This document shows positions 50,042-60,127 of a DNA stretch of 64,000 bases, piece after piece. This DNA comes from Kitasatospora aureofaciens. Lineage in GTDB: Bacteria; Actinomycetota; Actinomycetes; Streptomycetales; Streptomycetaceae. The position numbers were made by a program, and so were the translations under genes. A model generated the notes under the pieces. That model did no database searches. It worked only from the letters and a program-made list of their open reading frames with translations, and was not told the DNA's origin. The stretch spans positions 124,001 through 188,000 of the forward strand of contig NZ_JPRF03000065.1 in NCBI RefSeq assembly GCF_001188955.3. The letters are read 5' to 3'. The stretch's first letter is position 1; the number at the start of each line of letters is the position of its first letter.

Positions 50042-50221
50042 TCAGCCGAAGGTGGAGGCGGTGCCCACGGTCGCGGCCGAGCTGCCCGGGCAGGACGCCG
50101 TGGACGCGGAGGCCGCGGAGAACCAGGAGCCCAGGGCGTTGCCCTGCGGCAGCTCCTCCAGGGCGAGGTCGCCCTCCAGGGCGTAGAGGTCGAACTGGCT
50201 GTCGGTGGTGTTCTCGGTCAT
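50042..50221 (-). CDS. RiPP precursor peptide 2
   Basis: A 59-residue peptide whose leader matches precursor 1 at all but a few positions (DLYALEGDLALEELPQGNAL), and a changed tail with a Trp (GSWFSAASAST), TASCP and a STFG end. It is a recent tandem duplicate with the tail diverging faster than the leader, the usual sign of selection on product variety. Start ATG 50221. Confidence 0.9.
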   Translation of the reverse strand: MTENTTDSQFDLYALEGDLALEELPQGNALGSWFSAASASTASCPGSSAATVGTASTFG

Positions 50222-50258
50222 GGATCGACATCCCTTCTCTGGGAGTGGTGCCTGGGGA

Positions 50259-50429
50259 TCAGGTGTACGAGGAGAACGACGTGAACGAGGACGCGGAGGT
50301 GGCCGGGCACGACGCGGTGCCCACCGAACCCGCGGTGGAGACGGACGAGAGGGCGTTGCCGTCCGTGAGGGTCTCCATCTCGAGGGCGTCCTCGAGGTCG
50401 CCGAGCACGTAGAGTTCCAGTTCGGTCAT
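50259..50429 (-). CDS. RiPP precursor peptide 3
   Basis: A 56-residue peptide. Its leader is shorter (MTELELYVLGDLEDALEMET) and keeps the D-GNAL hinge (DGNALSS). The tail keeps TASCPATSASS and ends SFSSYT with two aromatic residues. It has one Cys. It is divergent from precursors 1 and 2 but clearly of the same family. Start ATG 50429. Confidence 0.9.
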   Translation of the reverse strand: MTELELYVLGDLEDALEMETLTDGNALSSVSTAGSVGTASCPATSASSFTSFSSYT

Positions 50430-50451
50430 GGGTTTCCCCTTCCTTTCCGTA

Positions 50452-50637
50452 CTAGCCGGTGCAGTTGGCCGTCATCACGCTGCCGGCGCTGCTGGCGGGG
50501 CAGGACGCCGTCGACGCCGTCGAGGTGGTGCTGAAGGTGCCCAGCGCCACCCCGTCGGGGACCTGCTCCAGGAACAGGCCGTCCTCCGGCAGTTCGACGG
50601 TGTGCAGGTCGAGTTCCGGCGGAGTCGTGTCGTTCAT
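50452..50637 (-). CDS. RiPP precursor peptide 4
   Basis: A 61-residue peptide, the most divergent of the four. Leader: ELDLHTVELPEDGLFLEQVP then DGVALG; tail: STASTASCPASSAG with an added second Cys near the end (ANCTG). A longer open frame reaches 50781, but ATG 50637 with GAAGGAGTGATTCCG upstream gives the precursor-like N-terminus. It is the first precursor after the nitroreductase gene. Confidence 0.88.
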   Translation of the reverse strand: MNDTTPPELDLHTVELPEDGLFLEQVPDGVALGTFSTTSTASTASCPASSAGSVMTANCTG

Positions 50638-50668
50638 CGGAATCACTCCTTCCGTTCTTCCTTGTGGA

Positions 50669-51400
50669 TCACCGGTGGCCGGACGGCCCCGGGGGTGTGT
50701 GGGGTGGCTGCACGGGTGCGCCACCGAGGGCCAGCGCGAAGAGCTGGTGGCGGCTCGTGCCGTCACTGCGGAGCGGTCCACGGACCGAGGCGGGGATGAA
50801 CCCCGCGAAGACGGTGCCGACCAGACCGGCGGCCACGGCGTCGAGCCACATCGTGTACGCGGCGGCGGACGCCCGGCCCATGAGCTTGCGGTAGCCGTGC
50901 GCCCCGTGCAGCTCGCTCGCCCGGTCGAGGTCCGCCGCTATCGAGACGATCGCCGCGGAGTCGCAGAACTCCCACTGGAGGGTCAGGTCGTGGAGCGCCT
51001 CCGGCGCCGGCAGGGGAGCCACCGGGGTGTACTCACGCTGCCCGGCGTCGAGCCCGAACATGCCGGGCTCCAGTCCGTCCAGCCGGAAGGCCACCACGTC
51101 GACCTGCAACGCGGACTGCTCCTGCTCCTGCGGCCAGGAGTCGGCGTCGGCCCTGATTCCGCGCGCGACGACGTCGGCCAGTAGGGCGGCGGGAACGGCG
51201 TCGGGGCTGAAGAACCGTTCGGACCTGCGCCTGCGGAGTGTCGTCAGCAGGTCCGTCCGGGGCCGGTCGACCGGGTCGAACCGGGTGGGCGGCCGGAGTG
51301 GACTCGGCGCCGACCGTTCGCGGGCGGGGCCCGGCGCGGAGCCGGCGGTCGTCCTGAAGGCGCCGATGAGTTCCGCTGCCAGCTCGTGCGGGCTGCTCAC
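50669..51400 (-). CDS. Nitroreductase-like oxidoreductase of the RiPP cluster
   Basis: A 243-residue FMN nitroreductase-fold protein (RRRSERFFSPDAVPAALLAD is the flavin-binding N-terminal segment; TVFAGFIPA and LFALALGGAP are the C-terminal ones). Relatives in thiopeptide and azole clusters oxidise azolines to azoles. It overlaps the E1-SagB gene by 4 nt. Two flavoenzyme domains in one cluster (this and the fusion partner) may form a heterodimer or act at different residues. Confidence 0.82.
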   Translation of the reverse strand: MSSPHELAAELIGAFRTTAGSAPGPARERSAPSPLRPPTRFDPVDRPRTDLLTTLRRRRSERFFSPDAVPAALLADVVARGIRADADSWPQEQEQSALQVDVVAFRLDGLEPGMFGLDAGQREYTPVAPLPAPEALHDLTLQWEFCDSAAIVSIAADLDRASELHGAHGYRKLMGRASAAAYTMWLDAVAAGLVGTVFAGFIPASVRGPLRSDGTSRHQLFALALGGAPVQPPHTPPGPSGHR

Positions 51401-53070
51401 CGATTGCCTCCCAGGTCGATGACCGCCGTGATCGGTTCCACATCGGGGTTGATCCCGAGCCCCGCCGCGATGCCGTCGTCGTCCCAGTGCGGGCGCAGGG
51501 CGAGGCCGAGGCCCAGGGTGCGGGCGGCTTCGCGGGCCGTGGCTTGCGCGCAGCCGCTGTCCAGCAGGACGATGCGCAGGGCGAACGCCGAGTACTTCTG
51601 GGCCACTTTGGGGAAGTCGCCGGTCAGGACGACGGTCGCCGGTGAGTCCCCGGGGACCGTGCCGATCCCGGAGGAGAGCCTGGCGAGCCGGTGTTCCGTC
51701 GCCACGTACCCGTAGATCCCCGGTTCGACCCCCGGCACGTCACGGACCACCGCGTAGGCGGTCACCGAGCCGATGTTGCCCCCGCTCGCCGTCCACCGGG
51801 CCACCCGCTCCGCACTGTCCGCCCGGATCCCGGCGGTGACGGACAGCAACAGCGAGAGCGTGCCGGCGGTCGGCTCCGAGGGCGGCCACTGCCGTGACAG
51901 CCGTTCGTGCGAGGGCGGCGGAAGCTCGACGGCCGGCGCGACCGGCCAGGTGCGCGAGACCCGTTGCAGTGCGAGGTTGGAAGGCTTGTAGTGCATCTGA
52001 TGGGCCTTCAGGTCGGCGAACTCCTTCGGCGGCATGGCCACCGAGGCCTCGAACCGGGTCGCCAGCGAAGCGCGCTCCGCGGTCGGCCCCTCGGCGATCG
52101 AGCAGCGTGGGCAGCCCGGCCGCGTCGCGGAGGAGGTGTCCCGGTGCGCCAGGGTTTCGAGGTCCACCAGCCTCCAGCGCATCGGCAGCGGGGACGGTGT
52201 CGTCCGGGAGACCGCCGCGAACAGGTCGCGGGCGAACAGCGCGACGGCCAGCTCGACGTCGCCGTCCAGGGGCGTACGCTCGTCGGTCTCGTCGTCCACG
52301 GTGAGACAGTCCAGGCACGGAGTCGTCCGCGGATCGACGAAGGGGCCGAGGGCAGCCCGGCGACCGCTCAGCCGCAGGCGCAGCAGTGGCACCCCCTTGT
52401 TCCAGCAGTGTGCGGCCAGCGCCTGGCGGCGGTCGGCGGGGGCGTGGTCGTCCGGGGTCTCGATCAGGACGGCGAGGGTCGTCCCCGCCGAAGGGAGGCA
52501 GTCGTCGCCCACGGCGGCCGGGACCGAACCGGTGAGCTCGCGGCGGAGCAACCCGGACACCGTGGCCGGGCCGAAGACCTCCACCCGCGTGGTCTGGAGC
52601 CGGGCGGCCGCCTGCTCCCAGGCCGGATTGGCCTCGGTGGCGCTTCCCACCCGGGACAGGAAGTCGGCGAGCTCGTCCTCGACTTCCCGGGCCAGTGGCC
52701 GGTCGGGCGGCCCCTCCTCGACCACGCCGCACGTCCACAGCAGTGAGAGCGCCTTGAAGACGACTTCCTCGGGCCGCCCGAGTTCACGGGCCAGTTCGTC
52801 GTGGTTCCGGGTGCCGTCGAGCCGTTCCAGGAGCGCGGGGAGCAGATCGGTGGCCGACCTGCCGCGGAACAGCTGCTTCTTCGGCGTGCCCAGGACCACC
52901 ACCTGATCGGGCTCGTAGCCGACCACCAGTCCGCGGCGCAGGCGGGGATGCCGCGGTACCCGCAGCTGGGGGTCGAACCGTGCTGCCGTGCCGATGGTTT
53001 CCGCGGTGATCACAGGATGGTCGCCGGTAACCACAGGGTGGTCGCTGGTGATCACAGGGTGGTCGTTCAA
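51397..53070 (-). CDS. E1-like/SagB-type fusion protein
   Basis: A 557-residue fusion. The N-terminus begins with three seven-residue DHPV repeats, then a winged-helix leader-recognition segment (about 60-120, LDGTRNHDELARELGRPEEV), an E1-like zinc tetracysteine (Cys252/255 and Cys320/323), and a C-terminal SagB-type FMN dehydrogenase (about 370-555, with RWTASGGNIGSVTAYAVV and VEPGIYGYVATEHRLARL). It is predicted to bind the leader and oxidise azolines. It overlaps the genes on both sides by 4 nt, so the order of synthesis is fixed. Confidence 0.85.
   Translation of the reverse strand: MNDHPVITSDHPVVTGDHPVITAETIGTAARFDPQLRVPRHPRLRRGLVVGYEPDQVVVLGTPKKQLFRGRSATDLLPALLERLDGTRNHDELARELGRPEEVVFKALSLLWTCGVVEEGPPDRPLAREVEDELADFLSRVGSATEANPAWEQAAARLQTTRVEVFGPATVSGLLRRELTGSVPAAVGDDCLPSAGTTLAVLIETPDDHAPADRRQALAAHCWNKGVPLLRLRLSGRRAALGPFVDPRTTPCLDCLTVDDETDERTPLDGDVELAVALFARDLFAAVSRTTPSPLPMRWRLVDLETLAHRDTSSATRPGCPRCSIAEGPTAERASLATRFEASVAMPPKEFADLKAHQMHYKPSNLALQRVSRTWPVAPAVELPPPSHERLSRQWPPSEPTAGTLSLLLSVTAGIRADSAERVARWTASGGNIGSVTAYAVVRDVPGVEPGIYGYVATEHRLARLSSGIGTVPGDSPATVVLTGDFPKVAQKYSAFALRIVLLDSGCAQATAREAARTLGLGLALRPHWDDDGIAAGLGINPDVEPITAVIDLGGNR
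53006..53068 (-). repeat. 21-nt tandem repeat encoding the E1-SagB N-terminus
   Basis: Three 21-nt copies encode DHPVITS, DHPVVTG and DHPVITA. The copies differ by a few bases. A His/Asp repeat is unusual at the start of an E1-like protein; a slippage origin is likely. Confidence 0.8.
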
Positions 53071-53678
53071 CGGGTCCGCCCTTCACCGAGCGCGGCGAAC
53101 TCCGGCCAGAGCGCGTCGCGAGTGGATCGGGTGCGGCAGCGCGGGCAGCGGTCGACCGCCAGCACCGAGGCCTTGCTGGTGGCTCCGCTGATCTGGTCGA
53201 ACCGCCGTACGGTGCCGCCGATCCCGCTGCTCGGCCGCGGGTCGAACACCTCGTGGACGGCCTGGCGGGCGAAGCCCACGGCGATGCCCACGTGGTGCTC
53301 CGGGTGACCGGACGGGTGCCGGTCGTCGCCGGCCGTGGCGTGCTCCGGGCGCTTGTGCTGGTTCCGGCGGCGTTCGAAGCACTGGTGGCAGGCGGTGCGG
53401 CCGGGGACCACCACCGGTCCGCACTGGACCTCCGTGGCGCTGGTGCGCACGGCGAACCACGGGCGGCGCCAGGCGAAGGAGGCCCGGTCCAGGGCCTCGG
53501 CGATGCGGGGGCGCTCATGGGAGGTCGCGAGCACGATCAGGTCGGCGGACGGCCACAGGCTCGGATGCGTCCCGTCGTCGATCTCCTGCAGAGCGGTGCG
53601 GTGGAGCCGGCTCAGGCGGGCGGCGACGCTCTTGCCGAACGGTCCTGAAGCGAGGACGAGCAACTGGGGGTTCATCAT
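53067..53678 (-). CDS. ThiF-like/TOMM cyclodehydratase partner protein
   Basis: A 203-residue E1-like protein. A Rossmann-type loop (LLVLASGPFGKSVAARL) starts the protein, and a zinc site is formed by Cys97/Cys100 (GRTACHQC) and a C-terminal pair (DRCPRCRTR). In azole RiPP systems such proteins bring the leader to YcaO (the C or F partner). Start ATG 53678 lies 9 bp after the YcaO stop; it overlaps the E1-SagB gene by 4 nt. Confidence 0.8.
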   Translation of the reverse strand: MMNPQLLVLASGPFGKSVAARLSRLHRTALQEIDDGTHPSLWPSADLIVLATSHERPRIAEALDRASFAWRRPWFAVRTSATEVQCGPVVVPGRTACHQCFERRRNQHKRPEHATAGDDRHPSGHPEHHVGIAVGFARQAVHEVFDPRPSSGIGGTVRRFDQISGATSKASVLAVDRCPRCRTRSTRDALWPEFAALGEGRTR

Positions 53679-53687
53679 GGTCGGTCC

Positions 53688-55043
53688 TCACGCGAAGGGC
53701 TGCGGACAGGGATTGACGTCTTCCTCGTCGTGCACGGGCAGGCCCATGGCGCGGGGAGCCCGGTAGAGGCGCGGGTGGGCGAGGTACCGGGCCCGGTGGG
53801 CGAAGGAGAGCGGCATCAGCTGCGGCACCAGCACCCGGACGACGGTGGCGCCGACCTGCCGGGCCTCGTCGGTGGTGATGTCCACCACCACGACCTCGCA
53901 GCCGGCCAGGCTCATCCGCCGCAGCAGCCAGGGGAGTTCGGGGGAGCCGGCGGCCGGGCGGGGGAGGTCCGCCAGGTTCCGGACCGGGCGTTCGCCCTCG
54001 AGCAGGAAGTCGAACCGGTGTCGCTGGTCGCGAGGCCCGGCCCGCAGGGCTCCGCCGATCACGCTCAGCGTGTTCTCGGGCGCTTCCGGAGGAGCTCCCC
54101 GGCCCGAGAGCGAGCGGAGCGCGATGCGCAGCGAGGCGGCCTCCCGGTACAGCTTCGCGATCGCCCGGCCCGGATCGACGTCGCAGGTGGCGACCACCAG
54201 CTGGGCCAGGGCCCGGTCGTGGTCGGCCAGTTGGAGCCCGTAGACGACCGGGATCCCCAGATCCGTCGTGGCGTCGAAGAGCAGCGTGCGGATGTTCTCC
54301 GAGGACGCCCGTTCGGCGTACTCCCGGTGTTCGGGGAGCAGTTGGTCCGGGCTGAAGCCCAACCGGGGAAGTCGCAGCCGCTGGAGCCAGGTCAGTGCGA
54401 TCGAGTCGCGTTCGACGACCTCCAGCAGTCCGTTGGTGACTGCTGCGAGCGGATCCGAGTGGGTGGCGCAGCCGGTGGAGACGGGGTGGAGGTAGCGCTC
54501 GGACGCGGACTCCGGCGAGCACTTCAGATAGACCTGGACGGCGGGCACGTACACCTTGCGGTTGCGGGCGAAGGACCAGCCTTCGAGCCAGCGGAGCGGT
54601 ACCCGTGGGTCGGCGGGCGCCAGTCCGCAGCGGGGGTCGGCGAGTTCGGTGGGCGAGCAGTTCGGCCACTCCCAGGGCGGTATGGCGTCGTCGCCGAGCT
54701 CGGCCGCGGTGGCCCAGATCATGTCCGACGGGTCCCAGGCGCAGGAGGAGTACCGTTCGAGGGACTCGGCCGCAGCCAGGTGGGCCGCCGTCTCGCGGTC
54801 CAGGGCGCCGCCGGCGCCGTCGAAGTTGCCGGAGGACGGGTCGTGCGCCCACTCCGCCTGGGCCGAGAGGACGGCTCCCGGATTCCCCAGGGAACCGGAG
54901 AAGATCGGGAAGTCGGGCTCCCCTTCGGTGACCGGCAGCCAGGTCAGCCTGGAGACCAGGCCGAACGGGGAAACCAGCTTCCCCATGGCGAGCAGGGATT
55001 CAGGAACGGCCCTATTCCCGGGTGCCTTGTCAGACGTTCTCAT
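53688..55043 (-). CDS. YcaO cyclodehydratase
   Basis: A 451-residue YcaO enzyme. YcaO proteins use ATP to turn Cys, Ser or Thr plus the preceding amide into azolines. Visible ATP-binding elements are ESLER (93-97) and EVVERD (208-213), with STGCATHSDPLAAV before the second. The C-terminus, NPCPQPFA, is a Pro-rich tail resembling the PxPxP motif of azoline-forming YcaO enzymes. Start ATG 55043 is preceded by AGAGGATAAGG. It is the first gene of the operon and is divergent from a sigma factor gene. Confidence 0.9.
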   Translation of the reverse strand: MRTSDKAPGNRAVPESLLAMGKLVSPFGLVSRLTWLPVTEGEPDFPIFSGSLGNPGAVLSAQAEWAHDPSSGNFDGAGGALDRETAAHLAAAESLERYSSCAWDPSDMIWATAAELGDDAIPPWEWPNCSPTELADPRCGLAPADPRVPLRWLEGWSFARNRKVYVPAVQVYLKCSPESASERYLHPVSTGCATHSDPLAAVTNGLLEVVERDSIALTWLQRLRLPRLGFSPDQLLPEHREYAERASSENIRTLLFDATTDLGIPVVYGLQLADHDRALAQLVVATCDVDPGRAIAKLYREAASLRIALRSLSGRGAPPEAPENTLSVIGGALRAGPRDQRHRFDFLLEGERPVRNLADLPRPAAGSPELPWLLRRMSLAGCEVVVVDITTDEARQVGATVVRVLVPQLMPLSFAHRARYLAHPRLYRAPRAMGLPVHDEEDVNPCPQPFA

Positions 55044-55364
55044 CCTTATCCTCTTTGCTCGTTCGTGACCTTGACCGAATCCCGCCGGGGATCAAGATCT
55101 TTGCTGCGATGAGGGGTGGGAGTTCGGTGCATGTAGACGGTTGAATTCCGCTTCGTATCGGAACTCGTCGCTTCGAACACCCTGCTCGACTCAGCCACTG
55201 GCGGGATGGCGCTCGGCCTGGTTGACTCCTCCGCAGTGGCATCCAATTGACAGAGCTCCTGCTTTGTGGTGAGCGCCTTCACTCCCTACACGCGTCGGAC
55301 CCGCAGGGGCGCTGCTCGGGAGTCGCAGGTTTTTTCGATCGGGCCAAGACGGGGATGGCGGGGG
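55044..55364. promoter_or_regulatory. Divergent promoter region of the RiPP operon and sigma factor
   Basis: No gene is seen. Two CGCTTCG direct repeats (55149-55155 and 55169-55175) lie 20 bp apart, two helical turns, suggesting a dimeric regulator site, and the divergent starts make this the main promoter of the cluster. No clear -35/-10 pair could be assigned. Confidence 0.5.
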
Positions 55365-55895
55365 ATGACGGGGATACGGCTCGTGGACGAGGCGTTCGAC
55401 GACGGGTTCACCCAGTTCGTCAAGGAGGTCAGGCCGAGGCTTCGGCGCAATGCGTTCGTACTGGTGGGGGACTGGTTCGAGGCGGACGACCTGGTGCAGC
55501 GCACACTGATCGCCGTCTACCGGCGCTGGGACCGGCTGGAGCAGCGCGACGATCTGAACGCCTACACGAGGACGGTGATGGTGCGGCAGTTCATCAGCGA
55601 GCGCCGGGGGCATCGCTGGTCCCGCGAGTTGATCCAGAACCCCTTGCCGGAACCGGAGCCGGCTCCGGAGGACGTCGCCTGCGTCGGCGACCGGGTCCTG
55701 TTGCTCGGCGCGCTCGCCGAACTCGCGCCCAGACAGCGGAGCCTGGTGTTTCTGCGGTACTGGGAGGACTTGAGCATCGAGGAGACGGCCCGGACCGTGG
55801 GGTGTTCGCCCGCTACCGTCCGGAGTTCCACATCACGGACGTTGCGCATTCTTCGGGAGCGTTTGGGGGCTCTTTACTCGGACGACACGGCCTGA
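55365..55895 (+). CDS. SigE-family RNA polymerase sigma factor
   Basis: A 176-residue ECF-like sigma factor of the SigE family. Region 2 includes RNAFVLVGDWFEADDLVQRT and AYTRTVMVRQFISERRG; region 4 includes LAPRQRSLVFLRYWEDLSIE then TARTVGCSPATVRSSTSRTL. No anti-sigma factor or membrane partner is encoded next to it. It is divergent from the RiPP operon and is a plausible pathway-specific activator. ATG 55365 was chosen; GTG 55266 would add 33 non-family residues. Confidence 0.85.
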   Translation: MTGIRLVDEAFDDGFTQFVKEVRPRLRRNAFVLVGDWFEADDLVQRTLIAVYRRWDRLEQRDDLNAYTRTVMVRQFISERRGHRWSRELIQNPLPEPEPAPEDVACVGDRVLLLGALAELAPRQRSLVFLRYWEDLSIEETARTVGCSPATVRSSTSRTLRILRERLGALYSDDTA

Positions 55896-56085
55896 TTCGA
55901 CAGCCGAGGGAATTGTCCGCAGGGGTGGATGTTTCCGCGTCGACCGTCGAGCCCGGAAGAGAAGGCGGGGGACGGAAGGCGGAAGGCGGAACGGACGCCG
56001 CCCGGGTGATCCGGCGGAGCCGGGAGCGGTCCCGGCGTGCGCCCGACGGCAGCCGACTACCAGGAATGTCCCCCGTCGGGGAGGC

Positions 56086-56271
56086 TCACCGGGAAGCCCG
56101 CTCCGGGCCGCCCTCGGCGGACGCCTTGCGGACTTCGGCGACCAGTTCCTCGTCGCTGAGATCGGGAATCGGCGCGGGGGCGGAGCCGAGGACGGACTTC
56201 AGGAGACGGCGTAGCGGCTGCTCGCCTTCCCGGCCGTCACCTGAAAGAGGGTGGTGCTGGCTGTTGCCCAT
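56086..56271 (-). CDS. Short acidic hypothetical protein
   Basis: A 61-residue open frame with ATG 56271 and the hydrophobic/acidic helix PDLSDEELVAEVRKASAEGG. It has no clear family. Coding potential is plausible by third-position GC, but the upstream AGGTCGG site is poor. It follows the sigma factor gene tail to tail and could be a small regulator or a chance frame. Confidence 0.4.
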   Translation of the reverse strand: MGNSQHHPLSGDGREGEQPLRRLLKSVLGSAPAPIPDLSDEELVAEVRKASAEGGPERASR

Positions 56272-56545
56272 GATTCATCCGACCTGGAAAACCTGGCTCG
56301 CACATGACTGTGGAAGCGTACTCGCGTTCGGCGGCGCTACTGCGGAAGCATCTGAAACTGGCACGCATTTCACCGGGGGATGCCACCGCGCACCACGGGG
56401 CCTGCCCGCGGGGACTGCGACGCGACGCGTGGGGCGACCGCGACCGCGACCGCGACCGGTCGCCGGACGGCGGCAGGTGGCGGGGCAGGAGGGGGCAGGT
56501 GAGGATCGGGGGGACCGTACGGACCCCTGAGGGCGGTGGACGCGG

Positions 56546-57250
56546 ATGGCGGAGCAGGTGGGGGAGACCCGGGCGGAGCTGTCGGCGCGGCTGAACTGGC
56601 TGCGGGCGGCCGTGCTGGGCGCCAACGACGGTGTGGTGTCGACGGCCGGGATCGTGACCGGGGTGGCCGGCGCGGCCGGTTCCCGTACGGCGCTGCTCGC
56701 GGCGGGGGTGGCAGGGCTGCTGGCGGGGGCGATGTCGATGGCGGTCGGCGAGTACGTCTCGGTCAGCACCCAACGGGACACCGAGCGCGCCGCGTTGGAG
56801 AAGGAGCAGCGCGAGCTGACCGAGGACCCGGAGGGCGAGCTCGACGAACTCACCGACTACTACCGGGACAGCGGGCTCGCCGCCGGCCTGGCCCGGGAGG
56901 TGGCGGCGGCGCTGACCGAGCGGGACGCCCTGGCGGCGCACGCGCAGACCGAACTGGGCATCGACCCCGAGGCGTTGACCAATCCCTGGGAGGCCGCGCT
57001 GGCCAGCGCGGCCGCGTTCACCCTGGGCGCGCTGGTGCCGCTGCTGGCGGTGATGCTGCCGCCGGAGTCGTGGCGGCTGGGGGTGACGGTGGCCGCGGTG
57101 GTGCTCGCGCTGACCCTCTCGGGCTGGACCAGCGCCCGGCTGGGCGGGGCCGGGCCGGGGCGGGCGGTGGTACGCAACGTCGCGGGCGGGCTGCTGGCGA
57201 TGGCGGTGACGTACAGCGGCGGCGTGCTGCTGGACTACGTCACCGGGTGA
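56546..57250 (+). CDS. VIT1/CCC1 family transporter
   Basis: A 234-residue membrane protein of the vacuolar iron transporter (VIT1/CCC1) family, which moves Fe2+ or Mn2+. The family N-terminus LRAAVLGANDGVVSTAGIVTG is present, and MSMAVGEYVSVSTQRDTERAAL is the conserved second-helix Met/Glu/cytoplasmic segment, with a Glu-rich metal-binding helix next. About five helices. Start ATG 56546. No Fur-type box was seen upstream. Confidence 0.92.
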   Translation: MAEQVGETRAELSARLNWLRAAVLGANDGVVSTAGIVTGVAGAAGSRTALLAAGVAGLLAGAMSMAVGEYVSVSTQRDTERAALEKEQRELTEDPEGELDELTDYYRDSGLAAGLAREVAAALTERDALAAHAQTELGIDPEALTNPWEAALASAAAFTLGALVPLLAVMLPPESWRLGVTVAAVVLALTLSGWTSARLGGAGPGRAVVRNVAGGLLAMAVTYSGGVLLDYVTG

Positions 57251-57408
57251 GGCGCTCGGGACGGTGCGCCGGCGGGTGGCGCTCGGGCGGAGGCCTCCAC
57301 GGCGGCGTGTGTTCGGAGCGGCCGCGCGCGGGACGGATGCGCTCGGGAGGCGGGCTCCCGTGCCCTGTGTTTGTGTGGCTGCAAACCGCTTCGGAGAGGT
57401 GAAGTGCC

Positions 57409-59973
<2,565 letters not shown>

Positions 59974-60042
59974 ACCGCGGCGGGGAGGGCGCAGGCTGCG
60001 GCGGAGCGGGCCGAGGGCTGGGCCCTCTCGTGCTGCCCTTCG

Positions 60043-60076
60043 GTTCGGGCGTACTCCAGCGGGAGTACGCCCGAAC
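60043..60076. promoter_or_regulatory. Palindrome upstream of the second two-component system
   Basis: A perfect 15-bp inverted repeat (GTTCGGGCGTACTCC with its complement, loop AGCG). It includes GTACTC-N5-GGAGTA (60051-60067), which also occurs at 62172-62188. It lies 52 bp before the kinase start and may be a terminator of the clpC-like gene or, more likely, the response regulator operator. Confidence 0.7.
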
Positions 60077-60127
60077 GCCACTGGTGGAGGACGCGCGGGG
60101 GCGGGGCGCGGGTCTAGCCTTCCGGGC

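Noticed and set aside
49807..50412. Plus-strand open frames over the precursor genes
   Set aside because: They are the complement of the precursor genes, have no family resemblance, and lack convincing start sites.
45236..55043. Classical thiopeptide cluster
   Set aside because: A second SpaB_C-type cycloaddition enzyme is absent and precursor cores have only one or two Cys, so pyridine formation is not supported.
45236..55043. Lanthipeptide cluster
   Set aside because: No LanC cyclase and almost no Cys in the cores, while YcaO and SagB-type proteins point to azole chemistry.
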